Below are positions 54,051 through 62,074 of a DNA stretch of 64,000 bases, one piece after another (positions within the stretch are counted from its first letter, which is position 1; each line of letters begins with the position of its first letter). The notes under the pieces were generated by a model. It was not told where the DNA came from. It made no database searches and saw only the letters and a list, made by a program, of their open reading frames with translations. The position numbers and the translations under genes were made by a program. The stretch is taken from positions 186,001 to 250,000 of the forward strand of contig CALMQX010000033.1 in the NCBI GenBank assembly GCA_937873315.1, written 5' to 3'. The DNA is from an uncultured Nostocoides sp. (lineage in GTDB: Bacteria; Actinomycetota; Actinomycetes; Actinomycetales; Dermatophilaceae).

Positions 54051-54578
54051 CTAGCGCCCTCTGAGCGAGGGGAGCCTCGAGGCCGCCGCTGCAAGGGCGA
54101 AGCCCATCAGCAGGCCGAACCAGTTGTCCGCGATGTCTTGGCTGTCGCAGGACCTCAAAGTGAATGGAAGGAAGTGCTGACACCCTTCGACAGCGATGGA
54201 TAGTGCCAACCCTGGGACCAGCCAGAATGCGGGACGCCGAGCCAGGGCAACGCCAGCCCCGAGCGGAATAAACAGCAAGACGTTGAGCGACGCAGAACTG
54301 GGGCGCCAAAATGCCCACGTGGGCTCCCAGTTGCCCATCAAGCAGGGACCCACCCGGTCGCCGAAGTGATAGCCGTCAAGCGGTGGCGCCAGCGTTGCGA
54401 CGGCAATGATGATCGTTGAGGCGGTAATCAGGAACGCCGCCGCCGCATGAGAGGGCCGGCCCGCGTGACCTGCGACGCGGGAGACGAACCACCCTGCACC
54501 TAGCGCCAACGGAAGGCATGGAAGGAGCCACGGTAAGGCCCGCAATGTGACGAGAACTTGGTCCCACAGTGCCCCCAT
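54051..54578 (-). CDS. VanZ-like family membrane protein
   Basis: A 175-residue membrane protein with four or five helices. The segment WRPSSASLNVLLFIPLGAGVALARRP (in pieces, around residues 90-118), AVEGCQHFLPFTLRSCDSQDIADNWFGLLMGFALA is the VanZ/YoaI-like domain with the conserved E...DxxDxxxNxxG pattern. Role unknown; VanZ confers low-level teicoplanin resistance in some bacteria. ATG at 54578 preferred over 54599 because TAACTT lies 7 nt upstream. Confidence 0.82.
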   Translation of the reverse strand: MGALWDQVLVTLRALPWLLPCLPLALGAGWFVSRVAGHAGRPSHAAAAFLITASTIIIAVATLAPPLDGYHFGDRVGPCLMGNWEPTWAFWRPSSASLNVLLFIPLGAGVALARRPAFWLVPGLALSIAVEGCQHFLPFTLRSCDSQDIADNWFGLLMGFALAAAASRLPSLRGR

Positions 54579-54591
54579 GGCCGCGAAGTTA
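54579..54591 (-). promoter_or_regulatory. Leaderless promoter -10 box of the vanZ-like gene
   Basis: Reverse strand TAACTT (54586-54591), 7 nt, ATG at 54578. Confidence 0.45.
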
Positions 54592-54753
54592 CCAGCCATG
54601 ACGCGGGTTGCTCGATGGTTGGGGTGAGACGTGCACGAAGGTCACGAAGTTGGCCCCGGTCTCGCGGCAGTAACTGGCAGGCACGGGAGTTCGTGGGACG
54701 TGAGTACGCCTCACGATGCGAGCCGCAGACGAGCCGTTGATGTTGTCTCGAGA

Positions 54754-54770
54754 CCTGGCCTGATGCCAGG
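54754..54770 (-). terminator. Short hairpin after the unrecognised gene
   Basis: CCTGGC/GCCAGG arms of 6 bp with loop CTGAT, 7 nt beyond the stop codon at 54777 on the reverse strand. Confidence 0.4.
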
Positions 54771-54776
54771 CCCGAG

Positions 54777-55571
54777 TTATGAGCCCGCAATTGCGACGAC
54801 CTTATCGAAAGCCCAGGAGAGCCACAGGGTCGATTCCACGGTCAGATAAACCGGAACGCTCTCCCGCCCCATGATGTTGAAACGGAAGCCGTCAAGGGAA
54901 ATCACCGCCCGCGGAGTGAAGTGGAGTGCCGTGTATCTGTCGGCCACCTGCGTCCAGTGCGGCATAACCCTCCCATCGGACAGGTGACGTGGATACGAAC
55001 AGATCAAGTCGACCCAATCCTGGGCGCACTGGATCTCGCAGATCCGGACATCAGGCGCGCACGAAACGTGCCAGTACTCCCACGGCCTGGGAAATAGCTG
55101 GAGGCCCCCGAGGCTTTGCTCACACAAGCGCAAGTATCCGTGCCACATTCCGAGATCGGGAGGCTCCGACGAGGACGTGAACAGGCCAAAGCGCAGTGGC
55201 CATTCCAATGACGTGCCAATCGGGGCGCCCGCCGGGCGGAAGACGCTTTTCGAGAGATGCACAGGCCCCGTCTGCCCCGCAATGGCGCGACGAGCGGTAC
55301 GGACATGAATTTGGCGGGCCCCTCCGGCCGGACCAGAAACTAGCCACGGTCGACTAGCCTCAAGCTCACCGAGAGTCGGACTGCCAGTCAGCGCAGCGTC
55401 CACGTCACCCGCCTCCATGGGCGGCAAGTCGGACAGATCGATTTCGCGATTCTCGATTTCGGTCGTCAACGCGAGGAACCTGCCGATCGAGTCATGCCCG
55501 AAGCGACTCTCCAACAATGCCGCCCGGTCTGCGCAGGCAGCATCACTACCTGCGCTGAACCCGCGTCGCAC
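54777..55571 (-). CDS. Unrecognised protein
   Basis: A 264-residue protein matching no family I recognise. It has no signal peptide or membrane helix, is rich in Trp, Cys and aromatic residues in the second half (LQLFPRPWEYWHVSCAPDV, ICEIQCAQDWVDLIC), and ends in a hydrophobic LTVESTLWLSWAFDKVV segment. The GTG at 55571 has GAGGGA 7 nt upstream on the reverse strand; a GTG at 55589 overlaps the end of the preceding small ORF. Third-position GC is lower than in the core genes around it. The layout, a small secreted-protein ORF directly upstream, suggests a two-gene unit of unknown purpose. Confidence 0.5.
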   Translation of the reverse strand: MRRGFSAGSDAACADRAALLESRFGHDSIGRFLALTTEIENREIDLSDLPPMEAGDVDAALTGSPTLGELEASRPWLVSGPAGGARQIHVRTARRAIAGQTGPVHLSKSVFRPAGAPIGTSLEWPLRFGLFTSSSEPPDLGMWHGYLRLCEQSLGGLQLFPRPWEYWHVSCAPDVRICEIQCAQDWVDLICSYPRHLSDGRVMPHWTQVADRYTALHFTPRAVISLDGFRFNIMGRESVPVYLTVESTLWLSWAFDKVVAIAGS

Positions 55572-55582
55572 GTGGCCGTCCC

Positions 55583-55845
55583 TCAGCACGTGATACTGAC
55601 GGTGCGACCAGCCGACGAGGTCGATCCAACCGGCGGGGATACACCGGCGGGAGCATACACAGTCCCGTACGAGATGCCGTAGTACCGACCCGGTGTGCAT
55701 GACACCGTGGCGGAATTGTCTTTCACTGACCAGGAGTTGTAGTTGGTGTTCACCGGAGGCAGCGAGTCAGCGAGAGCTGTGCCGGATCCGCCATACAACA
55801 AAGCAAAGTCCCAAACAGCAAAGCCAGGCTCTTAGGAAGTCTCAT
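55583..55845 (-). pseudogene. Small secreted protein, probably frameshifted
   Basis: ATG at 55845 encodes MRLPKSLALLFGTLLC, a clear signal-peptide start, but that frame soon ends. Shifted by one base near 55800 the same strand reads GGSGTALADSLPPVNTNYNS onward to a stop at 55583, giving a signal-peptidase site (ALA-D) and a mature part of about 60 residues with two Cys (ATVSC, SITC at the end). Together the two frames make one convincing exported small protein of about 87 residues. Either a pseudogene or a sequencing slip. No family recognised. Confidence 0.4.
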
Positions 55846-55949
55846 GTCCCCCGCGGCTCCCATCTGGAGGCAAGTTTGCGGTTGGCGCCCTCGTCGCGCG
55901 AACCATATGACCCAGTTCAAGCTACCTCCACGCGCTGCCCTCGACAATC

Positions 55950-55966
55950 CCACGGAACTTCCGTGG
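55950..55966. repeat. 17-bp palindrome CCACGGAA-C-TTCCGTGG
   Basis: 8-bp perfect arms around one base, in a stretch (55846-56045) without any convincing gene. Could be a terminator for the decayed transporter on the reverse strand or an operator for the small secreted ORF. Confidence 0.35.
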
Positions 55967-55985
55967 CTTCAACTGGCATGGCCAA

Positions 55986-56421
55986 GGAGTTGATGAGCCC
56001 GGAGTAGGCAGTGATTCACGGCAACGTCATGCCTATCGAGTGCTGTTAAGGGCGCTCGCGCGTGGCCCCTCGGACCATGCGGTCGATGGCCAGTTGGGCG
56101 ATGCCAGTGGCCAGCATGACCACGGAGCAGGTGAGCCGGAATGGTTCGTAGCCGTTCTTGGGCAACGCCCGTGGCGGGTGCGCCAACCGTCAAGGCGATG
56201 CCCCCAGGTGATGCTATAGACGGCGAAGTACGCGGCCTTGGAGCCGTCCGGCGCGATCGCAGCGAGAAGTGTGTACGAGTATCTAGCGCCGACCACCGCG
56301 TCCCCAGCCTGAGGATGCCTGACGGGTGCACTCTTTGGGCGTCAAGCGCAGGACTCGGGCGCTTAGAGAGCGAATCCGGCAACAACTGGTGAGAACGGGA
56401 GTTCATGAGCCGGGAGTAGCC
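55986..56421 (+). repeat. Pair of 24-nt imperfect direct repeats
   Basis: 55986-56009 and 56398-56421 share GGAGTT.ATGAGCC.GGAGTAG.C with three differences, 412 bp apart, bracketing the transporter remnant. May reflect duplicated gene fragments. Confidence 0.35.
56046..56302 (-). pseudogene. Decayed C-terminal fragment of an MFS transporter
   Basis: Reading the reverse strand through three frames gives DAVVGARYSYTLLAAIAPDG then SKAAYFAVYSITWG, next GIALTVGAPATGVA, then KNGYEPFRLTCSVVMLATGIAQLAIDRMVRGATRERP (in pieces) to a TAA at 56046. The AxYFAVYSITWG stretch and the following two hydrophobic segments are the last two helices of a major facilitator. At least two frameshifts and no N-terminal part: a pseudogene remnant. 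Confidence 0.6.
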
Positions 56422-56640
56422 GTCCATCGAGTTGCAACTAGCCACCATCAAGAATCGTCCCAACAGCCTTGGGACGATTTGCGACTTCCGTGCCAGCGAC
56501 CGGTGTGCGCATCGTGTATGCGTCGGGAGATCGTCTGCCTCAGACAGCCGGCGTGACATCCCTCATCTGCCGATGTGCGGGAGCCAGACTCATGGCTTGA
56601 ATCAGCGCTGGTCGAGTGTCCGAGGAACGCGGCGTGGAGA
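56303..56640. other. Stretch without a recognisable gene
   Basis: 338 bp between the transporter remnant and the methyltransferase. All six frames are broken or of improbable composition. It holds the second 24-nt repeat and the hairpin at 56453-56479, and is likely decayed coding sequence. Confidence 0.6.
56453..56479. terminator. Perfect 11-bp hairpin with AATCGTCCCAA arm
   Basis: Arms 56453-56463 and 56469-56479, loop CAGCC, followed by T. On the reverse strand it lies about 160 bp beyond the methyltransferase stop; terminator-like, but may be a leftover of a mobile element. Confidence 0.4.
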
Positions 56641-57339
56641 CTAGTTGGCCTCGAGGAGGAAGAAGAGGAAACAGAGGAACGACTTGCCCGGCTCCAGTCC
56701 GTCCGGCAGAAGTTCGATCGGCGTGTCAGGTGCTGGCGGCGGCTCGCTGATTGAAGTGATCCTGAAGCCGGCGGCGCTGAACGAGTCGGTCATGGTGTGC
56801 AACGGCCGGTGGAAGAAGGTCAGCCACACTTTGTGGCCAGCGAAGTCGTAGTCCTCGGTGTACTTGGTGATGGCGAAGTAGTCAGAGTCGGGGTACACGA
56901 CCGGGAAGATCACGGGATGGTTGACAGAGACCAGTAGTCGCCCGCCGGGCTTTAGCACACGTCGAAGTTCAGTCAGAGGCCCTGCCCAGTCCTCGAGGTA
57001 GTGGAGGACGAGGGAGGCAATCGCGTCGTCGAATTCAGCGTCCGCGTAGGGCAACGGGTCGGCCAAGTCTGCGACTCGAAGGTCAACGTGCTGGCCCAGT
57101 CGCTCGCGCGCGAATCCAATCATTCCGGCGCTTCGGTCGAAGCCGGACACGTCGGCGCCGGCTTCGCGCAGCTTGGCGATCGTGGGCCCGGAGCCACATC
57201 CGACATCAAGGATCCGACGACCACGCACGTCGCCGGCGAGCCTCAACATGGCGGGCTGCTCGTAGTAGGCGTTGAAGAGACCGGTCTCGTTCTGCCGTGC
57301 ATAGGCTTCGGCGAAGTCGTCGTAGTCGCTGTCGGTCAC
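56641..57339 (-). CDS. SAM-dependent class I methyltransferase
   Basis: A 232-residue methyltransferase. Motif I ILDVGCGSGPTIAKL lies near residues 43-57, the acidic residue after strand 2 in VSGFDRSAGM, motif post-I VADLADPLPY, and LRRVLKPGGRLLVSVNHP for motif III. Resembles small-molecule or tRNA-like methyltransferases of the Methyltransf_11 type; substrate unknown. GTG start with AAGGAGC 5 nt upstream, an unusually strong ribosome site for this window. Confidence 0.85.
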   Translation of the reverse strand: MTDSDYDDFAEAYARQNETGLFNAYYEQPAMLRLAGDVRGRRILDVGCGSGPTIAKLREAGADVSGFDRSAGMIGFARERLGQHVDLRVADLADPLPYADAEFDDAIASLVLHYLEDWAGPLTELRRVLKPGGRLLVSVNHPVIFPVVYPDSDYFAITKYTEDYDFAGHKVWLTFFHRPLHTMTDSFSAAGFRITSISEPPPAPDTPIELLPDGLEPGKSFLCFLFFLLEAN

Positions 57340-57538
57340 GGTTGCTCCTTGGCCAGAGATCGGTCGCGGACAGCGACCTCGCATGCCGACGATATTCCTC
57401 GTGGTGCGGAAACACCCCGGGTGCCGCTCGGCGAACACCCGCGCCGTCAGGACGTCCGACTCTGCCGCAAGGGGGCCCTCCGGATTTGCCAGCATGCGAA
57501 GGGTCACGGTCACGATGCGGTCCGGTCACCCCTGCTGG

Positions 57539-58531
57539 TCAGCTCAGGACGGTCCGAGCGGAAACCATCCGTGGACCCAGTCCCCACGCGCGCCATGAGC
57601 CATCTGGGTAGCGACAGAGCGTCAGGAAGAGCATTCCGCGGATGTTGAATGAGGCGAAGGTCTGGGCGGTGCCGACAACCTCCGGCACGAACCGCACAAC
57701 CGCTATCTCGGTTGGTCGGTCGACGGCGTAGTAGACCTTGGACGCGATGGACATGTCGGTGAGGAGGTCTGTGGCCCACTGGAAGTCGCCCCAGGCTTCA
57801 GGAGCGTGTGTCAGCCACGTCAGTTCTTCATGGTGCTGACGGGGATCGAGCACGGCGAGCCACCAAAGGGCAGCAACCTGAAGGGGCTCTGTGAGGTTGG
57901 CACCCTGCGTCAGCGCAGCCAACGGCGAGTCGTCGGGGTCCGCCGTCACGTAGGCGGGGAAATCGCTGAAAGGCCCGTCCTCTTCAAGGAGTTGATTGGC
58001 CATGTTCGCGAACGTCGGCACTGTCGTGGCCAGCGAAGCCAAGAGTTCGGATGGGCTGGCAACCGGATTGCTCCGACGCGCGGCGTCTGCACGAACTGCC
58101 GCCACGGTTGGCTCTCGGTCAAGTGCGAGCAACTCGAGCAGATAGTCCTCAGGATGCACAGCCTTCACGCCGTAGGGACGGCATGCAGAATCCGGGAAGT
58201 CATCGAGATTGAACGTCACGATGACATCGGCGTCGCTGGCGATGGCTGCCGCGAGGACGTGCCGGTCCTTGGGATGGCACTCGAGTTCCTCGATGAGGTG
58301 CTCGAAGCCGACGACAGCGGCTTCAGGGAAGGCTTGCCGCATCGCGTTCAGGCGCCGGTCTGCCCGCTCTGGGTCGAGATCGAGTTTGCCAGTGAGCGCC
58401 CGGCGGGTTTCCTCCAGGATCTCGTCACTCCACCTCAGCTCCAGAAGTTCTCTCTCACCCAAGGTCAGAAGAAGGCTGGCGAGGTTGTATGGAACGAGAA
58501 CGCAAGCGTCCAGGACTGCTCTCCGACTCAC
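57539..58531 (-). CDS. PIN-domain toxin, VapC50-like, with C-terminal extension
   Basis: A 330-residue protein. Residues 1-135 form a PIN nuclease domain: VLDACVLVP (Asp8), EILEETRRAL, HPKDRHVLAAAIASDADVIVTFNLDDFP supply the acidic metal ligands. Residues about 140-190 resemble the helical C-terminus of VapC50. Residues 190-330 are an extra part not found in the roughly 170-residue mycobacterial VapC50 and not recognised. PIN toxins cut tRNA, rRNA or mRNA. Starts in the stop codon of the antitoxin gene (ATGA). Confidence 0.8.
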   Translation of the reverse strand: MSRRAVLDACVLVPYNLASLLLTLGERELLELRWSDEILEETRRALTGKLDLDPERADRRLNAMRQAFPEAAVVGFEHLIEELECHPKDRHVLAAAIASDADVIVTFNLDDFPDSACRPYGVKAVHPEDYLLELLALDREPTVAAVRADAARRSNPVASPSELLASLATTVPTFANMANQLLEEDGPFSDFPAYVTADPDDSPLAALTQGANLTEPLQVAALWWLAVLDPRQHHEELTWLTHAPEAWGDFQWATDLLTDMSIASKVYYAVDRPTEIAVVRFVPEVVGTAQTFASFNIRGMLFLTLCRYPDGSWRAWGLGPRMVSARTVLS

Positions 58532-58953
58532 CTGGTCGAAACGACCTGATCGTCGCTCCCCGTTGCCGTCCGCTCGAACTCGGCCATTCCGGCCGCCCGG
58601 CGTACGGCAGCTGACTCAATGAACCGGTTGATCGACGCCAGGCTGATCCGCCGGTGCGAACCCGGCTGCGCGAACTCGAGCAGACCGTCATCACACATCT
58701 TCACAACCGTTGGTCGGCTGACGTGAAGGAGCTCAGCCGCCTGTCCCGTGGTGACGAATGAGTCAAGTCGAGTGACAGCCACGTCATGGCCCGCCGCAAG
58801 TTCATCGATCACCGTGAGGATCGCCCGCCTGAAGGGCTCGGTCACTTCCAGACTCTCGGAGCCGACGCGAAGGACAGCGCCCGGCCGTATCAGTGCCGCA
58901 CGCACTCGCTCAGCGTCTGGGCTGCTTATCGCCTGGTTGGTCGTCTGACTCAT
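58528..58953 (-). CDS. Excisionase-type HTH antitoxin, VapB50-like
   Basis: A 141-residue protein with a central MerR/excisionase helix-turn-helix (about residues 68-115: FVTTGQAAELLHVSRPTVVKMCDDGLLEF, then GSHRRISLASINRFIE, in pieces). Partner of the PIN toxin by ATGA overlap and by resemblance to Rv3750c-Rv3749c (VapBC50). Start ATG preceded by TACGCT at 6 nt; the long open frame upstream is not coding. Presumably binds its promoter through the AAACG repeats at 58965-58988. Confidence 0.82.
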   Translation of the reverse strand: MSQTTNQAISSPDAERVRAALIRPGAVLRVGSESLEVTEPFRRAILTVIDELAAGHDVAVTRLDSFVTTGQAAELLHVSRPTVVKMCDDGLLEFAQPGSHRRISLASINRFIESAAVRRAAGMAEFERTATGSDDQVVSTR

Positions 58954-58965
58954 GATCCAAGCGTA
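58954..58965 (-). promoter_or_regulatory. Leaderless promoter -10 box of the toxin-antitoxin operon
   Basis: Reverse strand TACGCT (58960-58965), 6 nt, ATG at 58953. Confidence 0.45.
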
Positions 58966-58988
58966 AACGCAAAACGCAAGAAACGAAA
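58965..58988. promoter_or_regulatory. Three AAACG direct repeats upstream of the antitoxin gene
   Basis: AAACG at 58965, 58972 and 58981 (the first two as AAACGCAA), spaced 7 and 9 bp and abutting the -10 box: a likely autoregulatory operator. Confidence 0.5.
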
Positions 58989-59117
58989 GGCGTGTCTTGC
59001 TTGGCGGCAACAGGCCAGAGGCGCCGAACGCTCTGTCATGCCGCTGAGTGCGAGAGCCCCCCGCAGGATGCCGAGCACGATCAGGTGACGCGAGGATGCG
59101 CCCTTGACCGAGGGCGC

Positions 59118-60581
59118 TCATCCCAACTGGCGTCTGGCTGCGATGTATTGGGAATAGACGCTGGCTGAGCCGATGGCGTGGCGCTCGATGGTCGCTGGGT
59201 GATATCCGAGCGCGTCGGCGATGATCGGGATGGGTCCGAGTTTGGTGAGTTCGTGGAGGGTCCCGAGGCGTGCTGATCGGGTGCCGAAGATGGTCTTGAG
59301 GCGGTTGCGCAGGCTGGCTCCGTGGATATGTTGGCCGGGGGAGTAGCCCGGGAAGACCCAGTTGCTGTTCGGATGCGCTGCGGTCAGGCCGTTGCCGGGG
59401 GTAGCCGCGAGTTGGCGGAGGGGCTCGTCCAGGGGGGAGGGGAGTGCGAAGGTCGTCTTTCCCAGCCGGAGGGTGACGACGTCGTCGGTGACGGTTACGT
59501 TGTCCCAGGTCAGTTGTACGACGTCCTCGATGTGCTGGCCGAAGACGATGACCAGGATTGCGGCGGCCCGGTCGCGAATGTTCAGTTCGTCCGTGTGGAC
59601 CACCCGCTCGACTGCTGAGTCCTGCTCGGACTTGGAGAGTTTGGGGCTGGTGCCGCGGCGGTGCGCTTTGATAATGAGCTCGGGGTCGACGAGCCGACCT
59701 TTGATCGCCCACGGGAGGAAGCGGTCGATGATCCTGCGGGTGCTGGGCCCATCGGCGAGCCAAGCATCGAGATGCTCTTGTCGGAGGTCTTTGAGGGTGA
59801 CGCCGCAGCTGTCGAGCCAGTTGAGGAACTCTGCAGCCATCGTGACAATCTGTTTCGCTCGCAGGAAGGTTCCCCGCGGCACGGTCTCCATCTCGTTCAT
59901 GCGGCGCCGGTGATGCCAGTGAATGTAGCGGCGAAGGACGGTCTGGTGCTCGACAGTCGTCACGCGCTCGAGTGCGCCGGTAGCCCAGTCGTCGTAGCGA
60001 GCGGCGAGTTCGTCGCGGCGCGGCAAGACGCCGTGCTCCACGAGCAGGCCGCGGACATAGTTGCGGGTGCGGTCTGCTCCGGGTAGGTCGTCGAGCAACT
60101 CGTGGGTGATCGTCTGTGACACTGCCAGTTCCTTGAGCAAGTCCGTGACGTGGCGCTGCCTGATCCAGGTCAGTCCGCTGTTGGGTCGCTTCATTGACTT
60201 CAGCGCCGCCGCCACTGGAACCAGTTCGTCAGCCATGACGCCCGTGTCAGGGTTGGTCAGCAACTGATCCACGACTGCTGCCAGCTCGCAGGACCAGCAT
60301 CGGCCGGCGCGGTACAGCTCGCCTTCGGCGCCGCAGGTCTTGCACTCGATGTTGAGTTTGACGCCAGAGCATCTCTTGCAGGCCGGCTGCCCGTCGATGC
60401 GGCCTGGGAGGACTCCCTCGTGGCCGCAGGCGCAGATGCCCGTCGTCCGTTTGGCCTGCTGATAGCAGTACCCGCACACGCCCCCGTCCGGCCATTTCGC
60501 GGCGATTTGGTGATGCTCACCGCAACGGCAGCAGGGGACGGGCCACTGGTTTGGGTCGCTCTGCCTGCGGGGCCTAGCCAT
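59118..60581 (-). CDS. Recombinase-like protein with N-terminal zinc ribbons and degenerate active site
   Basis: A 487-residue protein. Residues 15-105 carry about six CxxC pairs (CCRC, CGYC, CAC, CKRC, CKTC, CWSC), likely zinc ribbons. Residues 230-320 resemble a core-binding SAM-like domain and 330-487 the tyrosine-recombinase fold: AILVIVFGQHIEDVVQLTWDN corresponds to the box with the first catalytic Arg, which is replaced by Gln-His; IADALGYHPATIERH and YSQYI mark the end with a possible Tyr. Probably a DNA-binding partner rather than a strand-transfer enzyme. Start overlaps the XRE gene by 8 bp. Confidence 0.65.
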   Translation of the reverse strand: MARPRRQSDPNQWPVPCCRCGEHHQIAAKWPDGGVCGYCYQQAKRTTGICACGHEGVLPGRIDGQPACKRCSGVKLNIECKTCGAEGELYRAGRCWSCELAAVVDQLLTNPDTGVMADELVPVAAALKSMKRPNSGLTWIRQRHVTDLLKELAVSQTITHELLDDLPGADRTRNYVRGLLVEHGVLPRRDELAARYDDWATGALERVTTVEHQTVLRRYIHWHHRRRMNEMETVPRGTFLRAKQIVTMAAEFLNWLDSCGVTLKDLRQEHLDAWLADGPSTRRIIDRFLPWAIKGRLVDPELIIKAHRRGTSPKLSKSEQDSAVERVVHTDELNIRDRAAAILVIVFGQHIEDVVQLTWDNVTVTDDVVTLRLGKTTFALPSPLDEPLRQLAATPGNGLTAAHPNSNWVFPGYSPGQHIHGASLRNRLKTIFGTRSARLGTLHELTKLGPIPIIADALGYHPATIERHAIGSASVYSQYIAARRQLG

Positions 60582-60924
60582 CGTCGTCCTGGACGATGCG
60601 AACCCGCCGCGCGACAGGGCTGCCGGGGGTCAAGCCGAGGTCCTCGGGGCGCTTCGGCGCGTTCGCCGTCCGGGCAGCGCGCATCTCGACATAGGGCTCG
60701 AACAGGTCGTTGGGCTCGCAGTCGAGGATGTCGCACAGGGCTGCGAACGTGCGCGCTGGAATGCGCTCAGGGGTGCCGGTGACAAGTCGATAGACCTGAC
60801 TCTCGGACAGGTTGATGCCACGCGATCTGAGCAGTGGCATGAGTTCGGTGCTCTTCCACAGGTTCCGCTGCGCCATGACAGTGCGCAGGTTCCACTTGTA
60901 GCCGATGCGGCGTTGCTCAGTCAT
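60574..60924 (-). CDS. XRE-family helix-turn-helix protein of the recombinase cassette
   Basis: A 116-residue DNA-binding protein. The Cro/XRE domain covers about residues 10-80: NLRTVMAQRNLWKSTELMPL, INLSESQVYRLVTGTPERIP and FAALCDILDCEPNDLFEPY. A basic/acidic 30-residue tail follows. Embedded between the two recombinase-type genes with 8-bp overlaps on both sides, so it is part of the unit, as regulator or directionality factor. Confidence 0.85.
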   Translation of the reverse strand: MTEQRRIGYKWNLRTVMAQRNLWKSTELMPLLRSRGINLSESQVYRLVTGTPERIPARTFAALCDILDCEPNDLFEPYVEMRAARTANAPKRPEDLGLTPGSPVARRVRIVQDDDG

Positions 60925-62074
60925 CAGGATTCGTTTCCTCGGGTCGCGCGATGCGGCGGGCGATCAACTTCTGGATCGTCTTCTGTTTGAAGTCGTCACC
61001 AACCGATGTGTAGACGCTGGTCACCGAGGCGTACGCATGACCGGCCTGGGTCTGGACGAACGCTGGGTCGTAGCCGGCCTCGATGAGGTGGGTGATGTAG
61101 GAGTGGCGCAGGCAGTGCAGGCCGAGCTCTTTCGGAAGGCCCACTGCGGCGCGCGCTGCGGCGAAGGAGTCCCCGAGACTGCCCAGGCGGATTCGGTCAG
61201 CTCGTTCGCTGGGCCACAGGGCAGGGGAGCGGTCGGCAGTGGGGAACTGATCGCGACCGCCTTCGTGGATCCAGAACTTGAGCAGGTCCACGACCCACTC
61301 GAACTCCGGGACGGTCAAGACGGTTCTTCGGCGCGGTCCTGATCCAGCGGTGCCCTTGGCCCACCGGATCGTGACTGCCCCGAACTCGCCGTACTCGGGC
61401 ACGTAGGGGTTCGGCCCGAAGTCGTGCACGTCGAGCATGGTCACCTCGCGGCGCCGCAATCCGTAGGCGTAGCAGACCTTGAAGGCGATCGAGTCGCGCA
61501 GCGCTGGAAGCCACCGCTTGCTGCCGGCGGCGTACTCGCGGTCGACGAGGTCGTCCATGTGGTCAAAGAGTTGCTGCAGTTCCTTCTTCTTGAACGCGCG
61601 CCGTCCAGGTGGCACGGCGTCGTCGGTGGTGTGGCGCGGGGTGTTCCAGTCGAAGGCGATCTGTGCGGGGACGTCGCCGAACGTTTGCTCACAGAGTTCG
61701 CCCCAGCCGTACGTCGGCGAGGCGGTGTACGCGCAGAACATCGCGATTGCGTTGCTGTCCGAGCGCAGCGTCGTGAGGCTGATCGGCTTCTCGCCCGAGC
61801 GTCGCTCCGCCATGTAGTCGTCGAGGTCGACGGGGCGCCACGTCCACGGGAAAGTCCCGGCGTACTCCTGGAACTTTTGTACGACGCGGCAACGACCCTC
61901 GATCGTCTGGACGGTCAAGCCGCGCGCCAACATCTGAGCCTTCCAGCCGTCGAGCATCGCCTCGAATACGCGATCTTCGGCTCGGAACAGCCCGACATCG
62001 GGGTCTCGGAGGACCCGAGGGACGAAGCCCGGAACTCCCTGCACGATGCACCTCACACCCGTGGAAACCTGCAT
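60917..62074 (-). CDS. Tyrosine-type site-specific recombinase
   Basis: A 385-residue integrase-like enzyme. N-terminal core-binding domain (about 30-130), catalytic domain (about 155-360) with first Arg in YAYGLRRREVTML, HxxR box in GLHCLRHSYITHLIEAG, His in TQAGHAYASVTSVY and nucleophile Tyr in VYTSV. All catalytic residues of the family are present. ATG start lies inside the inverted repeat CTGCAT-CTA-ATGCAG (62069-62083). First gene of the cassette. Confidence 0.9.
   Translation of the reverse strand: MQVSTGVRCIVQGVPGFVPRVLRDPDVGLFRAEDRVFEAMLDGWKAQMLARGLTVQTIEGRCRVVQKFQEYAGTFPWTWRPVDLDDYMAERRSGEKPISLTTLRSDSNAIAMFCAYTASPTYGWGELCEQTFGDVPAQIAFDWNTPRHTTDDAVPPGRRAFKKKELQQLFDHMDDLVDREYAAGSKRWLPALRDSIAFKVCYAYGLRRREVTMLDVHDFGPNPYVPEYGEFGAVTIRWAKGTAGSGPRRRTVLTVPEFEWVVDLLKFWIHEGGRDQFPTADRSPALWPSERADRIRLGSLGDSFAAARAAVGLPKELGLHCLRHSYITHLIEAGYDPAFVQTQAGHAYASVTSVYTSVGDDFKQKTIQKLIARRIARPEETNPDD

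Larger units (their letters stand above)
59118..62074 (-). mobile_element. Three-gene recombinase cassette
   Basis: Three overlapping genes on one strand: tyrosine recombinase, XRE protein and zinc-ribbon recombinase-like protein, joined by two 8-bp overlaps. Layout recalls Tn554 and recombinase-in-trio elements, where two or three recombinase-like proteins act together. No terminal repeats of the whole unit were found; left boundary lies somewhere in 58990-59117, right boundary probably within 62075-62402. Confidence 0.55.

Noticed and set aside
54579-54776. A small gene between the VanZ-like and unrecognised genes
   Set aside because: Frames there lack ribosome sites and sensible composition; only the hairpin at 54754 stands out.
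55969-56559. An intact reverse-strand gene of about 196 residues
   Set aside because: Composition is improbable and parts of it make sense only when frames are joined into a decayed MFS transporter.
58954-59763. N-terminal extension of the antitoxin
   Set aside because: The open frame runs upstream through non-coding DNA and into the recombinase-like gene; ATG at 58953 has a promoter box and family-like length.
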